Made by a program: the position numbers and the translations under genes. From NCBI GenBank assembly GCA_937123825.1, contig CAKZKQ010000675.1, positions 1 through 64,000 of the forward strand: a stretch of DNA of 64,000 nucleotides. Direction: 5' to 3'. Origin of the DNA: an uncultured Pseudomonadota bacterium (GTDB lineage Bacteria; Myxococcota_A; Bradymonadia; Bradymonadales; GCA-2716585). The notes beneath the pieces were generated by a model. That model did no database searches, was not told the origin of the DNA, and saw only the letters and a list, made by a program, of their open reading frames with translations. This document shows positions 26,257 to 34,280 of the stretch, one piece after another; within the stretch, counting starts at the first letter, position 1, and each line of letters begins with the position of its first letter.

Positions 26257-26826
26257 TTAGGGAGTGTTCTTGGAGACGGGTTTGTAGGTCATCTGGACCA
26301 TGTCGCCGCCAAAGGGGCAGGTGTTGACCAGCTCCAGGCGGTGGCGCTGCTGGGTGCCTGCAAAGAGCGGCAGGCCCTGCCCCAGGATGATGGGGGCGAT
26401 GGTGACGATCAACTCGTCGATCAGCCCTGCGTCGAGGGCCTGACGGACCATTTGCCCGCCGTCCACGTAGACGTCTTTGCCGTCGGCGGCCTCTTTGGCC
26501 GCTTGAACCAGCGCGTGGATGTCTCCGGTGGCGGCGCGCGTGGGTTCGGGGGCGTCAGCGGGCATGTCGCGGTGGGTGGCCACCAGGACAGGGCGCTGGC
26601 CGTAGGGCCACGGCACGTCAAACCCGTGGACGACGTCAAAGGTGCTTCGCCCCATCAACATGGCGCCCACGTCGGCCATAAAGTCTTCAAACCCCACCGC
26701 ACCCTCTGGAGGGGTGGCCGGTGGTGGGTTGGATTCATCGTGGAGCCAGGACAGATCGTTGTCTGTGCCGGCGATGAATCCATCAAGCGAACATGCAATG
26801 TAAACCCGTACGCGGGACCGGGCCAT
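26257..26826 (-). CDS. Dihydrofolate reductase-like protein (RibD C-terminal family)
   Basis: 189 residues from ATG 26826, with AAGGAG seven bases upstream; an in-frame TTG two codons earlier is less likely. The protein begins RVYIACSLDGFIAG, continues with AMLMGRSTFDVVHGF and DVYVDGGQMVRQALDAGLIDELIVTIAPIILGQGLPLF, the signature set of the YwjB/YyaP-like branch of the RibD C-terminal/DHFR superfamily. It probably reduces a pterin- or pyrimidine-like compound with NADPH; the substrate is unknown. Its promoter region contains the MITE-like element at 26841-27084. Confidence 0.9.
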   Translation of the reverse strand: MARSRVRVYIACSLDGFIAGTDNDLSWLHDESNPPPATPPEGAVGFEDFMADVGAMLMGRSTFDVVHGFDVPWPYGQRPVLVATHRDMPADAPEPTRAATGDIHALVQAAKEAADGKDVYVDGGQMVRQALDAGLIDELIVTIAPIILGQGLPLFAGTQQRHRLELVNTCPFGGDMVQMTYKPVSKNTP

Positions 26827-26840
26827 GGTCAATCTCCTTT

Positions 26841-27084
26841 AGGGCGTGTTTGCAAAATCTCCCATCGACATGCGGCCCGATGACAACGATCCCGTCGTCA
26901 TCGATGCTCGACGAACCTCCAGTTCGTCTGCGCTCTCTTCGATTGTAGAGAATCTCAAGGTCTAAGAGATGCCATTTTCCAATGTCATCTCTTGAGAGTC
27001 ACTATAGTGACTCCAAGCCTTTCGATTCTCTGCCTCGATGCCATCGGGCTCGCCTGTCTCGGTCCCATTTTGCAAACACGCCCT
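26841..27084. mobile_element. MITE-like 244-bp hairpin element with 18-bp terminal inverted repeats
   Basis: AGGGCGTGTTTGCAAAAT (26841-26858) is matched perfectly in inverted orientation at 27067-27084. The inner arms continue as an imperfect palindrome (GCCCGATG and CGATGCCATCGGGC in the two halves). The centre holds AAGAGATG/CATCTCTT (26964-26993) and the 18-bp perfect palindrome GAGTCACTATAGTGACTC (26996-27013). No transposase frame is inside. It occupies the divergent gap between the DHFR-like and DUF3817 genes. A non-autonomous miniature transposable element is the best explanation. A clean target duplication is not visible. Confidence 0.7.
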
Positions 27085-27210
27085 GGATGCAGCAACACTG
27101 TGTTGATGTGGTCCGGCAGGTGTCAGAGCCGCAGCCATAGTATGGATGGTGGTCTGCAAAGGCCAGCGGTCTGTGAGCGTTTTCACAGGGCGAGCGTTCA
27201 AAGGAGGGCG

Positions 27211-28005
27211 ATGACGGACTACATGGTGTGGCGGTTGGTGAAGTTGGTGTCGGTGGTGCTCTTGGCCGGTGGGGTCTGGGGGACGTTGTTGGCCAGCGCT
27301 CGGAACAACCGCTTGCGGTCGTTGTGGGTGGCCACGGTGGGCTTTGTGGGGGCCTGGGTGGGGGGCTACGCCATGATGAAGCTCACGGGTCGGACCCTTT
27401 CGGAGCCTTGGATTGTGTGGTCGGTGGTGGCCAGCCTGACGGCGCTGCATCTCAGCGCGATCTTGGGGCACAAGGAGGCGCCCAGGCGCGTGACGGCTTG
27501 GTTGGCGGGGGGATCGCTGATGGTGGCCGTGGCGGTCATGGTGGCGCGCGTCAGTGATGTGGGGACGTTGTCGCTGGTGTCGGTGGCGGCGGCTTTGGTC
27601 GGCGGTGCGCTGGCGCATATGGGCGGTGCCCGGCGTCACGAGGTGGGTCCGGAGGACCGCCTCCAGTCGTGGCGCTGGTTTTGTTGGGTGGCACGTTTTG
27701 AGGGGTTGTCCTGGGTGCTGCTTTTGGTGGCGATGCCGCTGAAGTACAAAGCCCAGATTTTGCTCGACGGTGGCACGGGGGTGATTGGTTGGGGGCACGG
27801 GGTGCTCTTTGTGGTCTACTTTCAGGCGCTGTGGAGCGCGTCCCGGTTTTTGGGGTGGAGCGGCAAGCGGGTGCTTCAGGGGGCGGTGTTGGCCTTTGTG
27901 CCGTTGGGGGCCTTTGGCTTTGAGTGGCTGGTGGCTGACGATGTGCGCCGGGCGCTCAAAGAAGGGTCCCAGGCTGCTGATGGAGCCGCTGCGGAGCCGA
28001 TTTGA
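27211..28005 (+). CDS. DUF3817-like integral membrane protein
   Basis: 264 residues from ATG 27211, preceded by AAGGAGG. A longer frame from 26992 starts inside the MITE-like element and is not used. The N-terminal half has four hydrophobic helices of no clear family. The C-terminal half (about 150-250) matches the DUF3817 pattern: FEGLSWVLLLVAMPLKYKAQ followed by IGWGHGVLFVVYFQALW. Function unknown; located in the inner membrane. The union of an extra N-terminal membrane domain with a DUF3817 region is longer than the usual protein of about 100 residues. Confidence 0.8.
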   Translation: MTDYMVWRLVKLVSVVLLAGGVWGTLLASARNNRLRSLWVATVGFVGAWVGGYAMMKLTGRTLSEPWIVWSVVASLTALHLSAILGHKEAPRRVTAWLAGGSLMVAVAVMVARVSDVGTLSLVSVAAALVGGALAHMGGARRHEVGPEDRLQSWRWFCWVARFEGLSWVLLLVAMPLKYKAQILLDGGTGVIGWGHGVLFVVYFQALWSASRFLGWSGKRVLQGAVLAFVPLGAFGFEWLVADDVRRALKEGSQAADGAAAEPI

Positions 28006-28074
28006 GGTCTTTTCAGACGCGTTTTGTGCTTTTGAGGCGCTTCGGGTCAGTGAAGCGGTGCGGTTGTGTGGGGT

Positions 28075-29277
28075 TCAGGAGGCGTCATCGGGCTTTTGCA
28101 GCAGCGCCATCATGCCCAGAATGATCAAGAGCGTGACCGCGACCACGGCGCTGATGTTGAGGCTGACCGAGAGGCGCTCGTCGGCGGCGTTGGCCAGCAG
28201 TATCAGCAGGAGGGCGAAGCCCAGGCGTCCGGCGAGGCTCTGCATGGAGAGGTAGGTGGCCCGGATGCGGGGGGCGACTCTGGGTGCGACAGCGGCGCGG
28301 ATGGGGGCCTCCTGGAGGGCGTAGGGGACCGAGCGCGCCAAGAGCAAGATGGCGATCGCGGGGTGGAGGAAGGCGGTCATGGCCGCGATCAAGATCACCT
28401 GGAGGGTGACCGAGAGCATCAGGTGTCGCGTCAGCCCCAGGCGCTTGCTCAGGCGCGCGCTGTAGCGTGCGGCCGGGGCCTCAAGGACTTTGACCAGTGC
28501 GGCGTGGATGCCCGCCACCAGTGGTGTGGAGTCTTTGGGCCAGTGGGTTTGGGGCAGTTCTTCCAGATAGGGTTGGTAGAATTCGTAGGGGACGTGCGTG
28601 AGGATGGTGCTGACCACGCTGACGGCAAAGACCCAGCCCAACACCCGGCCTCGAAGGAGCTTGAAGCACCTCTTGAGCGTGTCGCCGAAGTGTTCGGGGA
28701 TGGCCGATTTGTCGCGGTCGATGGGGGCAAAGCCCAGTGCCGTCAAGAGCGCCACCAGCGCCCCGATCCCCGAGAGCAGGTACGCCAGGCGCAGGTCCCA
28801 CATCCCCAGGGCGCCGCCCGCCAGCGCCGCCACCGCGCCCACCACCGCCGCCAGTGTGCCCAGCCGGGCCTCGCGCTCGATGTACTGCTCGGCGCGTTCG
28901 TCGACTTTGAGGTTGGCCAGGTGAAAGCTGGTGTCTGTGCCTGAGTTGAAGGCAAGGCCCACTGCCAGCAGGCCTTGTGCCAGGGCGAGCATTTCAAAGG
29001 ATTGCCCGATGGCAAAGAGGCCGTAGGAGGCCACCAGCGCGAGGGCCGCGATGATCAGCGTGGCGCGGCGGCCGACGCGGTCCGAGAAGTAGCCCGAGGG
29101 CAGCTCCAGGGCGACCACCGTGGTGTAGTAGATGGCTTCGAGCGCCAGCACTTCGGGGATCGAGACGCGGTCAGAGAGGTAGAGGAAGAAGATCGGGAGC
29201 CACGCATAAGTCCCCACCCCCGTGATGTAGAGCGGGTAGAGTGCCAGGTTTCTCTGTGCGCCTGCTTTGGAGGTCAT
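28075..29277 (-). CDS. Major facilitator superfamily transporter
   Basis: 400 residues with about 12 hydrophobic segments. The MFS motif A between helices 2 and 3 is GYFSDRVGRRATL. A longer hydrophilic loop, DRDKSAIPEHFGDTLKRCFKLLRGR, sits mid-protein. The second half contains ALQEAPIRAAVAPRVAPRIRATYLSMQSLAGRLGFA, typical of drug-efflux-like MFS proteins. Proton-driven export of a small molecule is likely; the substrate is unknown. It ends 70 bp from the DUF3817 gene in convergent orientation. Confidence 0.9.
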   Translation of the reverse strand: MTSKAGAQRNLALYPLYITGVGTYAWLPIFFLYLSDRVSIPEVLALEAIYYTTVVALELPSGYFSDRVGRRATLIIAALALVASYGLFAIGQSFEMLALAQGLLAVGLAFNSGTDTSFHLANLKVDERAEQYIEREARLGTLAAVVGAVAALAGGALGMWDLRLAYLLSGIGALVALLTALGFAPIDRDKSAIPEHFGDTLKRCFKLLRGRVLGWVFAVSVVSTILTHVPYEFYQPYLEELPQTHWPKDSTPLVAGIHAALVKVLEAPAARYSARLSKRLGLTRHLMLSVTLQVILIAAMTAFLHPAIAILLLARSVPYALQEAPIRAAVAPRVAPRIRATYLSMQSLAGRLGFALLLILLANAADERLSVSLNISAVVAVTLLIILGMMALLQKPDDAS

Positions 29278-29391
29278 ATCCTGCGCGAGCCTGTGGTGTG
29301 GTTATCTTGCCGACAATGTCATACATCACACAAATGCTCTAGCACCAGCCAAAGATGCGATTCATCACAGCGCTTGCACGCTCTTTGGGGG

Positions 29392-30813
29392 TCACGGTTG
29401 GCCTGTGGGCGCTGGGGGGGAGTTGGGCAGCGGCGCGCAGGTGGCGCCAGCGTCCTTGAGGCGGCAGCGGGCGATCTCACACGCGTCCTCGTTCAGGGGC
29501 AACGAGGTCAAAAAGTGCTCGGTGGTCAGGCTCAGACCAGTGTCGGCGCTGCGCTGCAGCAGGTCGGCCAGGACGCCCTCAAAGATCTCGACACCGACAG
29601 CGCGGCTGAGGTCATCGATGAGCGTCGCCCCCGCGTTGTACGCCAGCGGCCCCCCAGCCCCCTCAACGCCGTGCCCAGGCCTGGCGATCCGCCGCTCGCC
29701 GCCCTTGTCCAGAATGCGCGCTGTGCGTTTGGTCCACAGGGCCAATTCCTGCTCGTAGGCATCGACCTGGCCGCGTATGGCTTTGTCGCGGCCGACCCAC
29801 CAGGCCACGATGGCCTCGTTGAGCCAGAAATCGCCCCAGGTGGCACAGGTGACCCGGTTGCCCCATCCCTGGTGGGCCATTTCATGGACCAGGAGCCAGT
29901 CTTCATCGGGGGTTTTGAGCAGCCTGTCGAGGTAACCAGCCGAGATGAAGGCCATGCCCGCCAGCTCCTGCGCGGCGCGCCCGGGGACAAAGACCTGGAC
30001 GTAGTCTCCCGGGTCGTGTTTGAGGTGCGTTTTCCAGCGGTCCACGGCGGCCTGGGTGCGTTGGAGGACGCGCTGGGCTTTGTCCTGGCTGTCGGCGCCC
30101 CAGACGTGAAGCTGACCCTGGTGCGCAGGGGGAGCATCCAGACGCCCTGCGAAGAATCCATAAGTGTAGCTGGGGTGGGGCAGGCGCGAGGCGATGTCGG
30201 GTCCCGGTTTGTCCGGGCCGTCCCCCGTGGCGATGGTGGTCCACCCTTTTGGTGCGTCGATGTGGAGGTCCAGGGTGGCCCGCTCGGAGGGGTCGTCGCG
30301 CACCGGCAGCCAGTGCCAGGTGTGGAAGGTCGTCCAGAGGGCCTCGGGGCCGGTGCCCAGGCCTTTGGAGGGCTGGACTGTGTAGGTGACGTGGATGGAC
30401 ACCGGCCCATCGACGGGGGTGTCCCAGCGGGCCTGGAAGCGCTGTCCGTCGTAGTCCCAGCGCGCCGGGGGTGAGGAGGTGATCTGGTGAGACTCAAAGC
30501 CGACCGCGTTCAGTGTCATGACTGTGGCGGCCTGCGCGTTGGCGCTCAGCGTGACGTCACCGCTCAGGCGCGGCGTTGAAGGGTCGGAGACGTCGAGCGT
30601 GAGGGCGGCCTTGATGTGTTCGAGGTCCACAAAAGAGGGCGCGGGTTTGCTGGAGACGGGTTTGTCAGGTGTGGGTTTGTCAGGTGTGGGTTTGTCGGGC
30701 GCGGTTTGCTGCGGGGGCGTGGTTGGAGGGGTCGAGGTGGTGTGGGTGCAGCCTTGTGTGGCCAGCAGCAGGTGAATCAGTCCGAGGCAAAGAAGTGGGT
30801 ATGGTTGGTGCAT
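29392..30813 (-). CDS. M1-family (gluzincin) metallopeptidase lipoprotein
   Basis: 473 residues from ATG 30813; a start at 30858 would add 15 residues and neither has a good ribosome binding site. The hydrophobic N-terminus ends LLLATQGC, a weak lipobox, followed by a Pro/Thr/Lys linker with DKPTP repeats. The zinc site is intact: H310-E311-M-A-H314 with E333 in FWLNEA, exactly HExxH-18-E. LAYNAGATLI supplies the M1-type Tyr region. The exopeptidase GAMEN motif is replaced by LAGMAFIS, so strict aminopeptidase activity is doubtful. Probably a periplasmic or surface peptidase. Confidence 0.85.
   Translation of the reverse strand: MHQPYPLLCLGLIHLLLATQGCTHTTSTPPTTPPQQTAPDKPTPDKPTPDKPVSSKPAPSFVDLEHIKAALTLDVSDPSTPRLSGDVTLSANAQAATVMTLNAVGFESHQITSSPPARWDYDGQRFQARWDTPVDGPVSIHVTYTVQPSKGLGTGPEALWTTFHTWHWLPVRDDPSERATLDLHIDAPKGWTTIATGDGPDKPGPDIASRLPHPSYTYGFFAGRLDAPPAHQGQLHVWGADSQDKAQRVLQRTQAAVDRWKTHLKHDPGDYVQVFVPGRAAQELAGMAFISAGYLDRLLKTPDEDWLLVHEMAHQGWGNRVTCATWGDFWLNEAIVAWWVGRDKAIRGQVDAYEQELALWTKRTARILDKGGERRIARPGHGVEGAGGPLAYNAGATLIDDLSRAVGVEIFEGVLADLLQRSADTGLSLTTEHFLTSLPLNEDACEIARCRLKDAGATCAPLPNSPPAPTGQP
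30658..30700 (-). repeat. 15-bp tandem repeat encoding DKPTP
   Basis: Units of GTTTGTCAGGTGTGG occur in tandem inside the M1 peptidase linker, giving DKPTP repeats. It may vary in copy number between strains. Confidence 0.6.
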
Positions 30814-30926
30814 ATGTGTTTGTGGGTGTGGTGGCGACGCTGGGGTCCGTCTGAGCATTTATTGGGGCCCAGGGTTGGTTTTGTGGGGTATTGAAGTAAC
30901 GTTGGGGGTTGCAGAGCAACTTGGAG

Positions 30927-31859
30927 ATGCTCGGTCATCCGTGCAGACTGAGCATCGAGCGAGGGCTGACTTTGGAAGCGTACCTTTATCCTTTGGCGCT
31001 GGCGATCATTTCGGCGCTGGTTTTTATCCTTGAGGCGGTCGTGCCCTGGCGCGCCGAACAGCGCCAGTTGCGCCCGGGCCTGTGGTCCGATCTGATCCAT
31101 CTGGTCATCAACGGCCATTTTCTGGGCGTGCTGCTCTACACCGTGGCCACGCGCTGGGTCTTGCCGCCGCTCGACGAGGTGCTGAGGCAGCAGGGGCTCT
31201 ACGAGATGGTGTACCGCAACGCGGCGGCCTCATGGCCGGTGTGGGTGCAGATCGTGGTGGCGCTGCTGGCGATCGACTTCATCCACTGGTGCGTGCACAA
31301 TTTGCTTCACCGGGTGCCGTGGCTGTGGGAATTGCACAAGACCCACCACAGCGTCAAAGACGGCGAGATGGACTGGATTGTGTCGTTCCGCTTTCAGTGG
31401 ACGGAGGTGGTGGTCTACAAGACGTTGCAGTATTTGCCTTTGGCGGTGCTGGGTTTTGGGTACGAGGCGGTGATGACCCACGCGATCTTTGGCACGCTCA
31501 TCGGTCACCTCAACCACGCCAACTTGAAGTTGGATTACGGCCCGCTGCGCTACGTCCTCAACAACCCTCGGATGCACATCTGGCACCACGATCACGACGC
31601 CACGGGCCATACGACGGTCAACTTTGGGGTGATCTTCAGCATCTGGGACTGGGTCTTTGGGACCGCCTACCTGCCTGAGGATCGTGTGCCAAGGAAGCTT
31701 GGCTTTGAGGGCGTCGATGCCTTCCCCCAGACGTTTTTTGGCCACGCCGCCTGGCCTTTTCAGCGTCTGGCGTCCACTGAGGGCGCGCGGCGCGCGTTGG
31801 GCTGGGGTTTGGGGGCGGCGATGATCGGCGTGGGTTGGGCGGTTCTCTACATTCTGTAG
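30927..31859 (+). CDS. Sterol desaturase / fatty acid hydroxylase family membrane protein
   Basis: About 310 residues. The start is uncertain: ATG 30927 has GGAG directly against it, TTG 30972 has GAGGG at good distance and gives a protein beginning right at the first membrane helix, and TTG 30909 is also open. The diiron-binding histidine clusters of the family are intact: HWCVHNLLH, HKTHHS, and HIWHHDH late in the protein, plus GHLNHAN. Four or more hydrophobic helices are present. Members hydroxylate or desaturate sterols, fatty acids or carotenoids in the inner membrane; the substrate is unknown. Confidence 0.88.
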   Translation: MLGHPCRLSIERGLTLEAYLYPLALAIISALVFILEAVVPWRAEQRQLRPGLWSDLIHLVINGHFLGVLLYTVATRWVLPPLDEVLRQQGLYEMVYRNAAASWPVWVQIVVALLAIDFIHWCVHNLLHRVPWLWELHKTHHSVKDGEMDWIVSFRFQWTEVVVYKTLQYLPLAVLGFGYEAVMTHAIFGTLIGHLNHANLKLDYGPLRYVLNNPRMHIWHHDHDATGHTTVNFGVIFSIWDWVFGTAYLPEDRVPRKLGFEGVDAFPQTFFGHAAWPFQRLASTEGARRALGWGLGAAMIGVGWAVLYIL

Positions 31860-32005
31860 CCCGCATCCCCTCTTGTGTTCGATTCTGTCGGGCGGTTTTT
31901 CACACTTTTGAATCATTCATAGCCTTTGGCGACACGCTGAGGCTCCGTTGGGGCACCTTTTTGGCAAGGGCGAGTGGCGTCGTCTTGCTTGGGACGGGGT
32001 GTGTG

Positions 32006-32021
32006 TGTAACACTCGTTACA
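32006..32021. promoter_or_regulatory. Probable TetR operator
   Basis: TGTAAC-ACTC-GTTACA is a perfect 16-bp palindrome with 6-bp arms, 50 bp upstream of the TetR start. It fits a TetR-family autoregulatory operator overlapping the promoter. Confidence 0.6.
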
Positions 32022-32070
32022 TTGAGGTGGTCCGCCTTTTAAGAGCGTGGGCTTTTAGGGAGTGTTCGCC

Positions 32071-32652
32071 ATGTCTTCCCCTTCATCCGAACGCCGCGAC
32101 GCGCTCTTGGCCCAGGCCACAGCGTGGGTTTTGGAGCACGGCTTTCACGGGCTTTCGCTGCGGCCGATGGCGCAAGCGCTGGGCACCTCGGCGCGCATGC
32201 TCGTCTACCACTTTGGTTCCAAGGACGCGCTGGTGGCGCAGATCCTGGAGCAGATCGCCGCGCGCTGGATGGTGGCGATGGAAGACCACATGGCTCAATC
32301 GGACGATGTCCTAGAGGCGCTGCGGGGGCTGTGGACGGGGGTGCTGCGCCAACCGGCCAGCCGCGCAGTCCACGCGGTGGCGCTCGAAGCCTGGGCGCTG
32401 GGGATCAGTGGCCGGGCGCCTGTCTTTGAGCCGTTTGTGGCCCAGGTCTCTCAGGGGTGGGTGGTGTTGGTGGAGCGAGGGCTGGCCGCCGACCCGGCGC
32501 ACAAGCCCCACGCCAGCCGCCGCGCGCTCCTGCTGGTGGCGGCGGTGGAGGGGTTGTTGCTCTACCACGTCACCGACGAGCGTTTTGACGTCGATGGTGC
32601 CTTTGAGGAGTTGTTGGGCCTCTTTGGCGCCCGCAATGCACCGCCTGCGTGA
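32071..32652 (+). CDS. TetR-family transcriptional regulator
   Basis: 193 residues from ATG 32071, eight bases after GGGAG. The N-terminal helix-turn-helix is ATAWVLEHGFHGLSLRPMA followed by LGTSARMLVYHFGSKDALV. The C-terminal ligand domain is helical, with LLLVAAVEGLLLYH near the end. The palindrome at 32006-32021 is its likely operator. It is followed at short distance by a small membrane protein and a DNA-alkylation-repair-like gene on the same strand, which may be its targets. Confidence 0.9.
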   Translation: MSSPSSERRDALLAQATAWVLEHGFHGLSLRPMAQALGTSARMLVYHFGSKDALVAQILEQIAARWMVAMEDHMAQSDDVLEALRGLWTGVLRQPASRAVHAVALEAWALGISGRAPVFEPFVAQVSQGWVVLVERGLAADPAHKPHASRRALLLVAAVEGLLLYHVTDERFDVDGAFEELLGLFGARNAPPA

Positions 32653-32686
32653 TGGGCCTGGGTGCGTTTGTTTGGAGGATGCTGCG

Positions 32687-33052
32687 GTGAGTTTTAGCTT
32701 TGTCATCGGTTTAAGCCTGATCCTGACCCACGAGTTGGACGCCATGACGGCCCGCGAGTGGCGGATCTTCCCGCTCTTGTCGCGTCTGTCAGACGAGAAC
32801 GGGCGCTGGCTCTTTGTGGCCCTCCATGTGCCGCTCTTTGCGTGGATCTTGTGGGGTTTGACGGGCCCTGAGCAGGCGTCGTGGCGCGTGGGTTTTGATG
32901 TCTGTTTGATCGCGCACGCCTTTGCTCACCTGCTTTTGCACCGCCACCCGGACAATGGCTTTCGCAGGCCGCTTTCCTGGGTTTTGATCGGAGGGGCGGC
33001 GGCGGCTGGGGCGCTGGATTTGTGGCTTGGCGCGCTGCAGGAGGTGGTGTGA
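32687..33052 (+). CDS. Small HELDA-motif membrane protein (DUF6713-like)
   Basis: 121 residues from GTG 32687, eight bases after GGAGG; the longer frame overlapping the TetR gene is not coding. Four hydrophobic helices are visible. The N-terminus carries THELDAMTAREWRIFP, and HAFAHLLLHRHPDNGFRRPLSW occurs in the third helix region, a pattern I associate with DUF6713-like proteins. Function unknown. It shares a GTGA overlap with the next gene, so the two are translationally coupled. Confidence 0.75.
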   Translation: MSFSFVIGLSLILTHELDAMTAREWRIFPLLSRLSDENGRWLFVALHVPLFAWILWGLTGPEQASWRVGFDVCLIAHAFAHLLLHRHPDNGFRRPLSWVLIGGAAAAGALDLWLGALQEVV

Positions 33053-33855
33053 AGGGCGCAATTGTGGAAAAGGAGGCGCTGGGGCGCCTGACCGAAGCGA
33101 TGGAGGCGCAGGCCACCGAGAAGTCGCGCCTGTGGTGGACGCGCTATCTCAAAGGGGCGGCGACGTTTCGTGGGGTGCCCACGCCGGCGCTGAGGCAGGT
33201 GGTGCACGCCTGGTGGGCGCAGGAGGGGTTGGGTGAGCTGACGCTCAAGGGGCAAAAGGCCGCCGCGCTGCAGCTCTTTGATGGCCCCCACACCGAAGAT
33301 CGCATGGCGGGCGTCCTGGTTTTGGCCGAGACGCTGATGGATGACCTTGAGACCAGTGATCTGCCAGCGCTGGCGAGCCTCTTTGAGCGGGGCCGGATCG
33401 CCGATTGGAATCTGTGCGACTGGTTTTGTGTGAAGGTGTTGGGGCCGATGGTCGAACGCGCCGATGATCCCCAGGCGATGGCCCGCGCCGTTTCTGCCTG
33501 GCGCAGCGCCGAAGGGTTGTGGCAGCGGCGCGCGTCGGCGGTGGCCTTTGTGAACCTGGCCGCCAAAGGCGAACACCAAATCCAGGGTTTGCCGCAGATC
33601 ATTGAGGAGAGCTGTGAGGCGTTGGTCCTCGACCCGGCGCGTTTTGCCCAGACCGGCGTGGGGTGGACCATGCGCGAGCTGTCTCGTGCCGAGCCCCAGC
33701 GCGTGGTGGCGTTTATGATGCGCCACATGGGGTGTCTGTCGCGAGAGGCAGCGCGCTCCATCACCAAAAAGCTGCCCGCCGACGAGACCGCGCGCCTGCT
33801 GGCCATTCACAAGGCGCACTCAAAGGGACTCAGCGGCTCCCAAACCACATCATGA
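33049..33855 (+). CDS. DNA alkylation repair enzyme family protein (AlkD-like HEAT fold)
   Basis: 268 residues from GTG 33049, overlapping the upstream stop by 4 bp and preceded by AGGAGG. The sequence is alpha-helical with the family pattern: YLKGAATFRGVPTPALRQVV, IADWNLCDWFCVKVLGPMVE, LWQRRASAVAFVNLAAKGE, and GVGWTMRELSRAEPQRVVAFM. AlkD-type glycosylases remove bulky N3/N7-alkyl bases without base flipping. The catalytic Asp of AlkD appears to correspond to the DWNLCD region, but its exact placement needs alignment. The 3' end overlaps the convergent DUF1772-like gene by 26 bp. Confidence 0.88.
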   Translation: MKGAIVEKEALGRLTEAMEAQATEKSRLWWTRYLKGAATFRGVPTPALRQVVHAWWAQEGLGELTLKGQKAAALQLFDGPHTEDRMAGVLVLAETLMDDLETSDLPALASLFERGRIADWNLCDWFCVKVLGPMVERADDPQAMARAVSAWRSAEGLWQRRASAVAFVNLAAKGEHQIQGLPQIIEESCEALVLDPARFAQTGVGWTMRELSRAEPQRVVAFMMRHMGCLSREAARSITKKLPADETARLLAIHKAHSKGLSGSQTTS

Positions 33856-34273
33856 CCAGCGCGCCGCGCGCCGACCACGCCAATGTGCGGATCCAGTTGC
33901 TCTGGACCATGGCGCGGTGGACCTCGGGGACAAACCCTCCTGAGAGCGCCCCGTGTTGGGGCACCTGGAGGAAAAAGGTCGAGCCCCAGATCACCGCCAG
34001 CAGCCCCGCGCCTGCCCAGAGCGACCATGTGGGGATTTGCGGCGGTTGCAAGCCCAGCAAGAGCACGGCGGTCATCACCTCGGCCAGCATCAAGGGCATG
34101 ACCAGCAGCGAGATCCGCGCGGTGTGCCCCGCGTGGTAGCGGGCAAACCCTTCGGCCCCGACCGAGTCAAAGAGCGGGTAGTGGACCAGTTGGATCGTCC
34201 AGATCAACCCCACCATCATCAGCGTGGCGCCAGCGTGCGCCGCCAGCACCCAGCGAATCGTCTGTGCATCCAT
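33830..34273 (-). CDS. DUF1772-like four-helix membrane protein
   Basis: 147 residues from ATG 34273; the upstream in-frame extension enters the SDR gene and is not used. Four hydrophobic helices are visible. The first loop reads QLVHYPLFDSVGAEGFARYHAGHTARIS, a pattern of the DUF1772 superfamily (anthrone-oxygenase-like membrane proteins), followed by MLAEVMTAVLLL. Function is not established. It is the last gene of the photolyase operon, 7 bp after the SDR stop. Confidence 0.75.
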   Translation of the reverse strand: MDAQTIRWVLAAHAGATLMMVGLIWTIQLVHYPLFDSVGAEGFARYHAGHTARISLLVMPLMLAEVMTAVLLLGLQPPQIPTWSLWAGAGLLAVIWGSTFFLQVPQHGALSGGFVPEVHRAMVQSNWIRTLAWSARGALVMMWFGSR

Positions 34274-34280
34274 GGCCTTG

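Noticed and set aside
26992..27210. N-terminal extension of the DUF3817-like frame
   Set aside because: It starts inside the MITE-like element; ATG 27211 follows a strong AAGGAGG.
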